The notes: a model not told the origin generated them from the letters alone. A stretch of 42,299 nucleotides of DNA from HGM04593 sp964470845 (GCA_964470845.1 CAYYEL010000006.1:1-42299), one strand, 5' to 3'; counted from the stretch's first letter, positions 9,301 to 16,327 are shown. A program made the numbers and translations.

Positions 9301-11959
9301 AGCAGGCTACGGCGCAGTGTGGATGCACGCCTACGTTTACATCGACACCGACAAGAACGGGTTCACAGCAGGCATCGACGCCGACGGTTACACCCCCACC
9401 GACGACCTTGTAAGCTACTCGGCCTACAACGCCAACCCCAACGGCGGCGGACAGTGGCGCAACAGCGCAGGCGAGAACAACGGCAACAACACCGTAGCAC
9501 TCCCCTCGTTCAAAGCCCCCGAGACAAAAGGCAAATATCGTATGCGCTTCAAGATAGACTGGAACAGCATCGACCCCGCAGGATGCACCGACACAAGCAA
9601 CCGCCTCGACAACAACCGCGGAACAATAATCGATGTAACCCTCGAAGTAGCCGACAAACAACAAGGCACAGTAGAACAACTCTTCAACACCACCACAATA
9701 ACCGACAATCAATTTGCACAGGGCACAGTGTGGTACACCCTTCAGATAGGCGCTAACGGCTACGTAATAGACAACAACAGCACAAACAACCACATAGCCC
9801 TCGACGACGTAATATCGAGCGCCACCGACGACGCGCAACTGTGGGCATTCACCGGCGACAACACCAACGGCTACCGCCTCTACAACAAACAAGCAGGCGC
9901 CACAAAAGTACTTGCAGCCCCCACCACAATGACAGGCACAACAGGCAGCACAGCCTATCCCATCCTTGTCGATGCAAAAGCCGTTCCCACAGGTTACACC
10001 GACCTATGGATGTTCCAAGCATCGAGCGACCTTGGCGAAGGCGACACATATTACTATATGTACGAGAAAGGCTACCGCAGCAACAAAGTAAACAACCGCG
10101 ACAACAAGCTCGCATTCTGGAACGGCGGTGCCGACGCAGGCTCGACTCTCAACATACAATTTGCACAAGCCGAATACCCCATCAACACCCTCTCGGGCAG
10201 CTGGACAGCATCCAACCCCGCAGGCACGTGGGCCTCGGCGTGGCAATCGACCACAGCACCAAAGATAAGCCTTACCGAGAGCGAGGGACGCAACAATATG
10301 GCCGCCTACAACGACAATGGCGATATTCAACTGTTCACCTGCCTCGCAACAGCCGCAGTGAACGGCGTACACACAGCAACATATAGCATCAGCGCCGAAG
10401 AGGGCTACTCCATAGCAGGCTACCGCTTCCGTTTTGTCAGCTCGGGCGCGACAGACGTAAGCGTAACACCCGCCGCAGGCGAGAGCATCACAGCAAGCTC
10501 ATCGACAGCACAGAATATATCCGTTAAGGATGTCGAGGAGCAGTCCCTCTCATTCACAGTATCGGCCACAAGCAATATGTTTGCCAACACAAGCAATTTC
10601 TACGCCACAATCATCCGCAGCTCACTGCCCGTCGAGCCCTCGCAAGAGATATTCACAACCAAGAAAGGCGCAATCCCCTACCGCATCCCCGCAATAGCAC
10701 AGGCCAAGAACGGCGACCTTATTGCCGTTGCCGACTATCGCCACAGCGGTGCCGATATTGGCGTTGTGAACAAAGGCCGCATCGACCTGCACGCACGCAT
10801 CAGCAACGACAACGGCGCAACGTGGAACCCGAAATTTGCCATCGTCGAGGGACAGGGAGCAAACTCACCCGATTTTATGCACGTCGGCTTCGGCGACCCC
10901 TGCATAGTAGCCGACCGCGAGAGCGACCGCGTGCTTGTCCTCAGCTGCGCAGGCAACGTATCATTCCAATCAGGCAGCCGAGGCAACCATCAGAACATTG
11001 CACGCTTCTACAGCGACGACAACGGCGCCAACTGGAGCGCCCCCGAGGATATTGCCGAGAGCATCTACTCACAGTTCGACAACAGCCCCATAGGCCCTGT
11101 GATGGCAATGTTCATCGGCTCGGGCAAAATACACCAAAGCCGCTACGTAAAAGTAAACGACTACTACCGCCTCTACTGTGCAGTGCTGGCCAAAGACCGT
11201 AGCGCCAACTACATAAACTTTGTACTATACAGCGACGACTTTGGCGGTAGCTGGAAAGTACTCGGCACAACAAGCCGCGGACACTGCACAAGCGCCGACG
11301 AGCCCAAGGTTGACGAGCTTCCCAATGGCAACATAATCCTTAGCAGTCGCACAACAGGCGGCCGCCACTACAACATCTTCAAATTCACCGACGCCCTAAA
11401 GGCCGAAGGCTCTTGGGGCACACAAGCCACCTCGAACAGCAACGTCGGCGGTGTCGTAGCAGTAGGAAACTCAACCAACGGCGAGCTGCTCATCCTGCCC
11501 GTCGTACGCAACGAAGATAACGCCGAAATGTGGATAGCCCTGCAATCAGTACCCTTCGGCAGCGGCCGCAACAACGTAGGAATCTACTACAAAGAGCTTG
11601 CAAGCGAGAGCGACTACAACACCCCCGCCAACTTTGCAAAAGAGTGGGACGGACGCCACCAAGCATCGTACCTCCCCTCGGCCTACTCGACAATGTGCCT
11701 GCAAGCCGACGGAACAATAGCATTCCTTTACGAAGAAAGTACCTACGGCGCCGACTACACAATACAATACAAGAATTACACGCTCGAAACAATTACCGAT
11801 GGAGCCTACTCGCTCCTGAGCGACAGCAACGGCACCGGCATCGAGAGCGTAACTGCAAACAAGCCACAAAGCGGAATTTACGACCTTCAAGGCCGCAGAG
11901 TACAGAACCCCGACAAAGGAATCTATATTGTTGATGGCAAGAAGATTCTGATAAAGTAA
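6389..11959 (+). CDS. Secreted GH20 beta-N-acetylhexosaminidase / GH33 sialidase fusion
   Basis: A 1856-residue protein. Residues 1-21 are a Sec signal peptide (MKKTLTILTALLLLAIVPATA). A GH20 N-terminal domain and the catalytic TIM barrel follow; the catalytic pair is D290-E291 in HIGADEKG. Residues about 670-750 form a helical FIVAR-like stretch. Next come beta-rich modules of unclear function (about 760-1400), including one starting near LNFIKVESPSYG. The C-terminal catalytic domain is a sialidase: YRIP (1431-1434) supplies an arginine-triad residue, and Asp-boxes start at 1472 (SNDNGATW), 1542 (SDDNGANW) and 1615 (SDDFGGSW). The last 40 residues (YDLQGRRV...GKKILIK) resemble Bacteroidota C-terminal sorting tails. 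It probably removes sialic acid and GlcNAc/GalNAc from host glycans. No susC/susD is nearby. The two catalytic calls are firm; the middle is not. Confidence 0.92.
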   Translation: MKKTLTILTALLLLAIVPATAKITHLLPKPHEITTQQGSFALGRPVTIKYNGVEPCTLLEEFFTSNNCTIGNSGAEVTVTIVDNIEGTYDYELDGFDNEAYTISVRDNNISITAVKPIGVIRATQTLTQLAEGYEGTPAIEAVDIKDWAAFKLRGYMHDVGRSFISVPELKKHIELLSRFKVNCFHWHFTENQAWRLQINAYPQLTSDASMTRFAGKYYTQDDCREVAAHAKKYGIIIIPEIDMPGHSEAFVRAMGYDMQTDKGVAALKIILDEVTALFPDAPYIHIGADEKGITYPNFLGIMTSHLHNKGKKVVVWNPISGVNVGSTDADMTQMWSTAGRQVEGKANIDCRYNYTNHFDVFADVVGIYRSNIYYEQQGNKNIAGTISAYWNDRKTPTEEDIIKQNNMYANVIASAERAWIGGGKQYIEVGGTTLPNSGDEYNEFADWERRFLFHKANSLKNEPIPYVKQTNVRWRITDAFPNGGDINAQFAPETEGLKESYTVDGTTYSTGMATGAGIYLRHTWGSIIPTYFSNPQLNTTAYAWTYVYSETAQTVGAQIEFQNYGRSEKDTAPDKGKWDRKGSRIWLNDEEILPPTWDNTGKSIDNEANLMNENFTARKPVKVQLKAGWNKVFLKLPYVAANGVRLNKWMFTFVLTDLDGRNAVDGLIYSPNKCKDEAAEQIAAGISEIKKFIASVTSEKPGYYSPSTASALNEVIAKIEATLEQELNAEERNRQAQELNDAFDAFKAYYPTTALNQPLSSNSDHSYYYTLSTPLRDSRYATSKGAGNEIYGEKTVTNAAKWKFVERGDGTYNIVNYSDASYISPTSSNNTALRTQASAPTKGWTLKAADSPGYFIIVSGTTQFNQTNSGQSYKVYNWGSGTNTTDAGCKYSIELIGNEGGDGDTSALDYTPNYTGTKGGDRPLNFIKVESPSYGTSEYKLSSEQLTQLYVDATESVTLKVGAGDEVFPTAGYGAVWMHAYVYIDTDKNGFTAGIDADGYTPTDDLVSYSAYNANPNGGGQWRNSAGENNGNNTVALPSFKAPETKGKYRMRFKIDWNSIDPAGCTDTSNRLDNNRGTIIDVTLEVADKQQGTVEQLFNTTTITDNQFAQGTVWYTLQIGANGYVIDNNSTNNHIALDDVISSATDDAQLWAFTGDNTNGYRLYNKQAGATKVLAAPTTMTGTTGSTAYPILVDAKAVPTGYTDLWMFQASSDLGEGDTYYYMYEKGYRSNKVNNRDNKLAFWNGGADAGSTLNIQFAQAEYPINTLSGSWTASNPAGTWASAWQSTTAPKISLTESEGRNNMAAYNDNGDIQLFTCLATAAVNGVHTATYSISAEEGYSIAGYRFRFVSSGATDVSVTPAAGESITASSSTAQNISVKDVEEQSLSFTVSATSNMFANTSNFYATIIRSSLPVEPSQEIFTTKKGAIPYRIPAIAQAKNGDLIAVADYRHSGADIGVVNKGRIDLHARISNDNGATWNPKFAIVEGQGANSPDFMHVGFGDPCIVADRESDRVLVLSCAGNVSFQSGSRGNHQNIARFYSDDNGANWSAPEDIAESIYSQFDNSPIGPVMAMFIGSGKIHQSRYVKVNDYYRLYCAVLAKDRSANYINFVLYSDDFGGSWKVLGTTSRGHCTSADEPKVDELPNGNIILSSRTTGGRHYNIFKFTDALKAEGSWGTQATSNSNVGGVVAVGNSTNGELLILPVVRNEDNAEMWIALQSVPFGSGRNNVGIYYKELASESDYNTPANFAKEWDGRHQASYLPSAYSTMCLQADGTIAFLYEESTYGADYTIQYKNYTLETITDGAYSLLSDSNGTGIESVTANKPQSGIYDLQGRRVQNPDKGIYIVDGKKILIK

Positions 11960-11979
11960 AGAAGATATTGTAGAATATA

Positions 11980-12023
11980 AAAATTGAGATTGGCTTCACA
12001 TTAAAGCCAATCTCAATTTTTAT
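11980..12023 (+). terminator. Intrinsic terminator after the hexosaminidase-sialidase gene
   Basis: A perfect 17-bp stem pairs AAAATTGAGATTGGCTT (11980-11996) with its complement at 12004-12020. The loop is 7 nt and the 3' arm ends in a T-run. It lies 20 nt after the stop codon and separates this gene from the CRISPR array. Confidence 0.9.
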
Positions 12024-12068
12024 TAGTTTCCAAGTAGCAACTCAAGTAACAAAAACAACAGCTTTGCT

Positions 12069-12104
12069 GATAGATAATAATTTCAGAAAAAGAGAATTAA
12101 CACT
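12069..12104 (-). repeat. Degenerate terminal CRISPR repeat
   Basis: Aligned without gaps to the 36-nt consensus, this copy matches 27 of 36 positions. The 10 bases next to the first spacer are intact and the changes lie towards the outside. Decay at the outer end is typical of the leader-distal repeat and sets the array polarity. Confidence 0.85.
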
Positions 12105-12631
12105 CAACATATTCAGCACATCCTGTGGTATCACGTTGGATAATCACTTCAAAAATAAGTAATTAACACTAACAGGCAACTGGGGTGCATCTTCCGCAAG
12201 TTGGATAATCACTTCAAAAATAAGTAATTAACACTGTACCGAGGTTGCAGCCGTAACACTTAACTGTTGGATAATCACTTCAAAAATAAGTAATTAACAC
12301 TGCGAATATGATGCTATATACACAACGTCGTGTTGGATAATCACTTCAAAAATAAGTAATTAACACTCTAACTTCCGAAGTGTATTTACACTGCTTAGTT
12401 GGATAATCACTTCAAAAATAAGTAATTAACACTAGCATACGAATATATCGATACATTCCCCGCGTTGGATAATCACTTCAAAAATAAGTAATTAACACTT
12501 CACCTGTTATCTTGTCGTGTTGGACCTTAGTTGGATAATCACTTCAAAAATAAGTAATTAACACTAATTTCCATTTCTTATCGTCCCACGTCAGTGTTGG
12601 ATAATCACTTCAAAAATAAGTAATTAACACT
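12069..12631 (-). CRISPR. Type V CRISPR array: 9 repeats, 8 spacers
   Basis: Eight identical 36-nt repeats start at 12135, 12200, 12266, 12332, 12398, 12464, 12530 and 12596 (plus strand begins GTTGGATAATCACTTC and ends TAATTAACACT). A ninth, degenerate copy is at 12069-12104. Spacers are 30 nt, except one of 29 nt (12171-12199), and all differ. The degenerate copy marks the old end at low coordinates, so the leader is at 12632 and beyond, beside the effector gene, and transcription runs on the minus strand. Read that way the repeat begins AGTGTTAATTACTT and ends GAAGTGATTATCCAAC just before each spacer, as expected for type V crRNAs. No spacer matches elsewhere in this window by eye. Confidence 0.97.
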
Positions 12632-12669
12632 GTACATAATCTGAACTAATTAAAATCCAACTATATAAC

Positions 12670-12786
12670 AAAAAATAAAGTGATTTTTTTGAGTGCTTGA
12701 ACATTGAAAAGAACTACATCTTTACAATTTTTTAAATTCAAACCTCAAACTAGGGCGTTCCAACACACCCGTCTCCAAACAGAGAC
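12670..12786 (-). ncRNA. Predicted tracrRNA of the Cas12f-type locus
   Basis: Read 5' to 3' on the minus strand, the gap between effector and array folds well. Hairpin 1 is GUCUC/GAGAC (12786-12771). It is followed directly by hairpin 2, GGGUGU/ACGCCC (12770-12753), whose 6-nt loop GUUGGA (12764-12759) is exactly complementary to UCCAAC, the 3' end of the crRNA repeat. Next a 13-bp stem forms from UUUGAG-GUUUGAA (12749-12737) with UUCAAGC-CUCAAA (12701-12688), one bulge; it encloses hairpin AUUG/CAAU (12728-12703). Then AAUCACUU (12685-12678) is complementary to AAGUGAUU in the repeat, followed by a U-rich end. Two separate anti-repeats, one in a hairpin loop, resemble the guide RNA of Cas12f1 as I recall it. 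The ends are inferred. Confidence 0.75.
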
Positions 12787-12817
12787 AAATATATTTTATA
12801 CTATCTATCATATCAAA
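12786..12817 (-). promoter_or_regulatory. Promoter for the tracrRNA / array
   Basis: On the minus strand TTTG (12817-12814) is followed after 20 nt by TATATTTG (12793-12786), a full match to the Bacteroidota -33/-7 consensus and spacing. Transcription would start near 12780, at or inside the first tracrRNA hairpin. Read-through of the U-rich tract would also transcribe the array, for which I see no equally good separate promoter. Confidence 0.7.
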
Positions 12818-12847
12818 GAGCAAAAATATTTGGTGTGCAAAGATAAT

Positions 12848-14308
12848 TCATTTTTTCTTTTTATCAACAAAATCGTTACTTAAAGCTATATTTCGCGCAG
12901 CATTCCAATCGGCATTTATTCCCTCAAATGTTCCATCAGTATTTTGTTTCCCTTTTCCTTTTATGCAGTCTGGATTCTTACATATAAAGGTTGATTGGTT
13001 TATACGTTGTCCTTTCTCGTAATGTCCACAGAAACTACACGTTTGACTTGTGTGATAAGGATCAACATATCTCACAACTATTCCTGCTGCTTTTGCTTTA
13101 TATTCAATCAATGTTTGTAATTCAAAGAACGACCAATAACGCAAAATAAACTTATACTCATTGCCTACTTCATCATTTGCATCGCGCCCAAATCTCGCAA
13201 GACGTTCCATTTGAATTACACCTGCACCATTCTTTAGCGCATACTCAATAATTGACTTACTAAAAATATGATTCTGCAAATGTACCCATTTACGTTCTTT
13301 TCCCTCTAAATGTTCAAGCGCCTGTAACTTTTTTGTACGACCGTGTCCACCATTAGTTGTATGGCTAAGGCTACGCTGCAATTCTCGTTTTCGTGCAGCC
13401 ATACACATACGTACTTTCAAGAATTGTTCACGAGAGCCTATACCAACACCACCATAATCATTATCATTCAGAGCAGCATATAAAGGAATATTGATACCTA
13501 AATCAACACCAACTACACGATTCATATTAAGTTTCTTATCTTCTTTGGGGATTTTTACAACCAACAATAAGAAACGCTTATGACTTTTTGCTTCTTGTAT
13601 TGAGGAATTACCAACATCATATTGTCCGCTCAATACACGTTCGACAATCTCTTTATTATTGCTTCTATCTTTTCCGAATCTCAAATCCCATTCTAATCCT
13701 TTTGGGAAACGAACATATATAGTTCCATCTTCACGACGCATTAACATTAGTTTCTTATGTAATTTAATAGAAAAAGGGGCAGGAATTCCTTTTCTAAAAT
13801 TAGGAATACTTCTTTCACCATTCTTAATCTGCAATGTATAATGCTTATAAGTAGAAGTTATATTCTGGTTCAGATTTGTTAATATATCCGACGGAATAGT
13901 ATCGAGAAACTCGTTACTAACAACATCGTATGTAGAATTTTGCTCCGAACCTTTACCGCCACCACCTTGTAAAAAAGCCAACCGTTTCTTCTTAAAATCG
14001 GAATCTAACAGTTTACGTTCATCTTTAAGTTGTTTAATATCTTCTTCTGTTAACTTATTACGCTTAGAATATCGTAATAAGTTTTCAATCTTATTAAAAC
14101 GAGGAGAGTGTAATTTCAACCTATATTCATAGGCGTCATTAAAGAAACAATGCGATATAATACGATTTGCTGCTTTATATAGATTATCGTTTATTTCGTC
14201 CCAAATATGAAGTTCATCTTTGTATCGCTTATTGTCTTCTTCACTATCTCCGTGTTTATGAAGAAAAACCTCTATTTTTCTTGTTATGCAAGTATATTCA
14301 TTAGTCAT
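12848..14308 (-). CDS. cas12f: Miniature type V CRISPR effector, Cas12f-like
   Basis: A 486-residue RNA-guided nuclease, in the size range of Cas12f1 (about 400-550). The RuvC-like domain is complete: RuvC-I Asp 269 in VGVDLGINIPLYAAL, RuvC-II Glu 368 in GVIQMERL, and RuvC-III Asp 467 in NADWNAARNIA. A target-nucleic-acid-binding zinc finger lies between them: C424, C427 (CSFCGH), C443, C448 (CKNPDC). The segment GGHGRTKKLQALEHLEGKERKW (320-341) and YWSFFELQTLIEYKAKAAGI are typical of Cas12f. The N-terminal 260 residues are the helical/beta recognition part. It has no Cys-pair zinc finger, unlike Un1Cas12f1. The start is ATG with AGGA upstream. It is AT-rich against its neighbours, suggesting transfer. 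The array and tracrRNA lie downstream on the same strand. TnpB is the main alternative; the array argues against it. Confidence 0.92.
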   Translation of the reverse strand: MTNEYTCITRKIEVFLHKHGDSEEDNKRYKDELHIWDEINDNLYKAANRIISHCFFNDAYEYRLKLHSPRFNKIENLLRYSKRNKLTEEDIKQLKDERKLLDSDFKKKRLAFLQGGGGKGSEQNSTYDVVSNEFLDTIPSDILTNLNQNITSTYKHYTLQIKNGERSIPNFRKGIPAPFSIKLHKKLMLMRREDGTIYVRFPKGLEWDLRFGKDRSNNKEIVERVLSGQYDVGNSSIQEAKSHKRFLLLVVKIPKEDKKLNMNRVVGVDLGINIPLYAALNDNDYGGVGIGSREQFLKVRMCMAARKRELQRSLSHTTNGGHGRTKKLQALEHLEGKERKWVHLQNHIFSKSIIEYALKNGAGVIQMERLARFGRDANDEVGNEYKFILRYWSFFELQTLIEYKAKAAGIVVRYVDPYHTSQTCSFCGHYEKGQRINQSTFICKNPDCIKGKGKQNTDGTFEGINADWNAARNIALSNDFVDKKKK

Positions 14309-14603
14309 ACATCCTAAGTTTTTACAAAAATATAAATTTTCACTGTTATTTTAAATATAAGGCCTAAATAAATTACCTATAAGTACTCTACAATCCCAAC
14401 CCAATAATCCACCCCAATGAAATGCGGGAAAGCTGGTTCGCCAACTTCTACTATTGTAAATTGCAGCTAAAAAGGGACATTACCTTAGGGCTATAAAGCC
14501 ATTTTAATTTCTACTATTATTGTTTATCCCCTCGCACGCTATCCGAGGAGCTACAAGGGAATTACATTATATAATGTTAAAAAAAGCGCTCTGTTGATAG
14601 CAT
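14309..14603. other. Structured AT-rich region upstream of cas12f
   Basis: This holds no gene. A TAnnTTTG-like box (CAAAAATA on the plus strand, 14325-14332) is 17 nt from the cas12f start and could be its -7 box, but no good -33 box is seen. A 5-bp stem-loop is at 14431-14444 (GCTGG-TTCG-CCAAC on plus; the C/A mismatch becomes a U-G pair on minus, hinting at minus-strand RNA). Another hairpin, CCTCG/CGAGG, spans 14530-14548, with TCCC/GGGA (14527-14530 and 14557-14560) outside it. It could be a long 5' leader of cas12f or a remnant of another element. Confidence 0.4.
14426..14524 (+). repeat. Two Cas12a-repeat-like motifs 63 bp apart
   Basis: The plus strand has AACTTCTACTATTGTAAAT (14443-14461) and AATTTCTACTATTATTGTT (14506-14524). 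The well-known 3' part of Cas12a (type V-A) repeats is AATTTCTACTnTTGTAGAT; the first motif differs from its n=A form at 2 of 19 positions. The second is preceded by GGCTATAAAGCC, a small hairpin like those in 5' halves of Cas12a repeats. The 63-bp period equals a 36-nt repeat plus a 27-nt spacer. The 5' halves of the two units do not match each other, so this is at best a decayed pair, and could be chance or a shared RNA motif. Confidence 0.35.
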
Positions 14604-14642
14604 AAAATAATAGGACAACCTTTGGGGCTGTCCTATTATTTT
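14604..14642 (-). terminator. Intrinsic terminator of the rplM-rpsI-rpsB-tsf operon
   Basis: A perfect 14-bp stem pairs AAAATAATAGGACA (14604-14617) with TGTCCTATTATTTT (14629-14642), 24 nt after the tsf stop. Both outer arms are A/T runs, so it can act in both directions. Confidence 0.85.
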
Positions 14643-14666
14643 ATATTGTAAAAGGTTTTTTACCAA

Positions 14667-15488
14667 TTACTCTGCACGCAGTGTGAAGCGCTGGAAGCCT
14701 GTTGCTGTAAGCTCCTTATCGAAACCTTTCAAGAAATCGGCAACAGTAATCTTCTCATTCTGGCAGTATCCCTGCTGAAGGAGACAAACCTCCTTGTAGT
14801 ATTTCTGGATACGACCATCGGCGATGCGGGCAATCATAGCCTCGGGCTTGCCCTCCTCGCGAGCTTTCTCCTCGGCAACAACGCGCTCTTTAGCTACGAG
14901 CTCGGGGGCGAGGTCGGCGCTTGTCAGAGCAAGGGGTGCCGAAGCTGCAATCTGCATTGCAATCTCGTGGCCTGCCTCCTCGTTAGCCTGATTAAGGGCT
15001 ACCATTGTGCACAGCATATTCTTCTTCTGGTGGTTGTAAGTGTAGATGTTCTCACCTACGAGTGTCTTGTAACCGTCAAGCTCCATCTTCTCACCGGTGA
15101 TACCCGAGCGAGCTACGATAGCATCCTGAACAGTACCCTCGCCCAAAGGAAGAGCCTTTACCTCGTCGATAGTAGCGCACTTTGCAGCCACTGCAGCGTC
15201 GAGAATCTCTGTTGTTAACTTTACAAAGTCGGCACCTTGAGCCACAAAGTCGGTCTCGCACTTGAGAGCGATGATTGCAGCGAAGCCATTCTCTGCCTTT
15301 ACAAGAACACAACCCTCAGAAGCCTCGCGGTCGCTACGTTTAGCAGCTACCAACTGTCCCTTCTTACGGATAATCTCGATAGCCTTGTCAAAATCGCCCT
15401 CACCCTCGGTAAGTGCGTTCTTGCAATCCATCATACCGGCACCGGTCATCTGACGCAGTTTGGCAATATCAGCCATTGTTACAGCCAT
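14667..15488 (-). CDS. tsf: Elongation factor Ts
   Basis: A 273-residue EF-Ts, the nucleotide exchange factor that turns EF-Tu-GDP into EF-Tu-GTP. The N-terminal UBA-like domain has ADIAKLRQMTGAGMMDCKNAL (6-26), the most conserved part. The signature VAAKRSDREASEGCV follows near 47-61, and the core has ALKCETDFVAQGADF. Its start is 29 nt downstream of the rpsB stop, the usual rpsB-tsf pair. The stop is followed by a strong terminator, so it ends the operon. Confidence 0.97.
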   Translation of the reverse strand: MAVTMADIAKLRQMTGAGMMDCKNALTEGEGDFDKAIEIIRKKGQLVAAKRSDREASEGCVLVKAENGFAAIIALKCETDFVAQGADFVKLTTEILDAAVAAKCATIDEVKALPLGEGTVQDAIVARSGITGEKMELDGYKTLVGENIYTYNHQKKNMLCTMVALNQANEEAGHEIAMQIAASAPLALTSADLAPELVAKERVVAEEKAREEGKPEAMIARIADGRIQKYYKEVCLLQQGYCQNEKITVADFLKGFDKELTATGFQRFTLRAE

Positions 15489-15517
15489 AGTATTATTCTG
15501 TTTTTTTACGTTAATAA

Positions 15518-16327
15518 TTATTCTGCGGCCTCACCCTCGCTCTTGTTGATGCGAGCACGTGTTGTGCGGCGACGCGCAGTCTTCTTTACCTCTGCATTCT
15601 CCTCATCACCCTCGGCAGCCTCGTTGTCAATTTTCTCGACTTTACGCTCCTCAAGACCCTCGGCAATTGCAGCGCAGCAAGCGTCAAGGATAACCTCAAC
15701 CGACTTTGTTGCATCGTCGTTTGCAGGGATTACAAAGTCAACATCACCGGGATTAGAGTTTGTATCCACGATAGCGAATACAGGAATACCCAGACGGTTA
15801 GCCTCGTGAACAGCGATATACTCCTTCATTACGTCAACAACGAAGATAGCCGAAGGAAGACGTGTAAGGTCGGCAATTGAGCCGAGAGTCTTATCGAGCT
15901 TAGCACGCTGACGAGAAATCTGAAGAACCTCACGCTTAGAAAGGTTCGAGTATGTACCATCCTGAGTAAGTTTGTCGATAGTAGCCATCTTCTTCACAGC
16001 CTTACGGATTGTGGGGAAGTTTGTGAGCATACCACCGGGCCAGCGCTCGATAACGTAAGGCATACCTACTGCCTGAGCTTTATCTGCTACAATCTCTTTG
16101 AGCTGTTTCTTTGTTGCTACGAAGAGAATTTTCTTGCCGCTCTTAGCAATCTGCTTCAGAGCCTCGGCAGCTGTGTCAACCATTGCAGCTGTCTTGTGCA
16201 AGTCGATAATGTGGATACCGTTACGCTCCATAAAGATGTAGGGAGCCATAGCAGGGTTCCATTTACGTTTCAAGTGACCGAAGTGTGCACCGGCCTCTAA
16301 AAGTGTTTCAAATGTAATTCTTGACAT
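15518..16327 (-). CDS. rpsB: 30S ribosomal protein S2
   Basis: A 269-residue S2 of the small subunit. Motifs: LLEAGAHFGHLKRKWNPAM, IFMERNGIHIIDLHKT, LFVATKKQLKEIV, GGMLTNF and FAIVDTNSNPGDVDFVIPAND. After about residue 220 it carries an acidic/basic low-complexity tail (EGDEENAEVKKTARRRTT), common in Bacteroidota S2. It lies between rpsI (170-nt gap) and tsf. Confidence 0.97.
   Translation of the reverse strand: MSRITFETLLEAGAHFGHLKRKWNPAMAPYIFMERNGIHIIDLHKTAAMVDTAAEALKQIAKSGKKILFVATKKQLKEIVADKAQAVGMPYVIERWPGGMLTNFPTIRKAVKKMATIDKLTQDGTYSNLSKREVLQISRQRAKLDKTLGSIADLTRLPSAIFVVDVMKEYIAVHEANRLGIPVFAIVDTNSNPGDVDFVIPANDDATKSVEVILDACCAAIAEGLEERKVEKIDNEAAEGDEENAEVKKTARRRTTRARINKSEGEAAE

Noticed and set aside
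12655..12662. AATCCAAC on the plus strand (GTTGGATT on minus) next to the array, as the main anti-repeat
   Set aside because: It is complementary to the repeat end but lies after the U-rich tract and in the wrong order relative to AAUCACUU. The loop at 12759-12764 fits better.
12848..14308. IS605-type TnpB rather than a CRISPR effector
   Set aside because: TnpB shares RuvC and zinc-finger motifs, but here there is an adjacent array with matching tracrRNA-like complementarity, no TnpA and no IS ends, and the motif context is closer to Cas12f.
14390..14410. GUUGGG on the minus strand upstream of cas12f as an anti-repeat
   Set aside because: Only five bases pair with the crRNA end before mismatches, with no second anti-repeat in order; the downstream candidate is much stronger.
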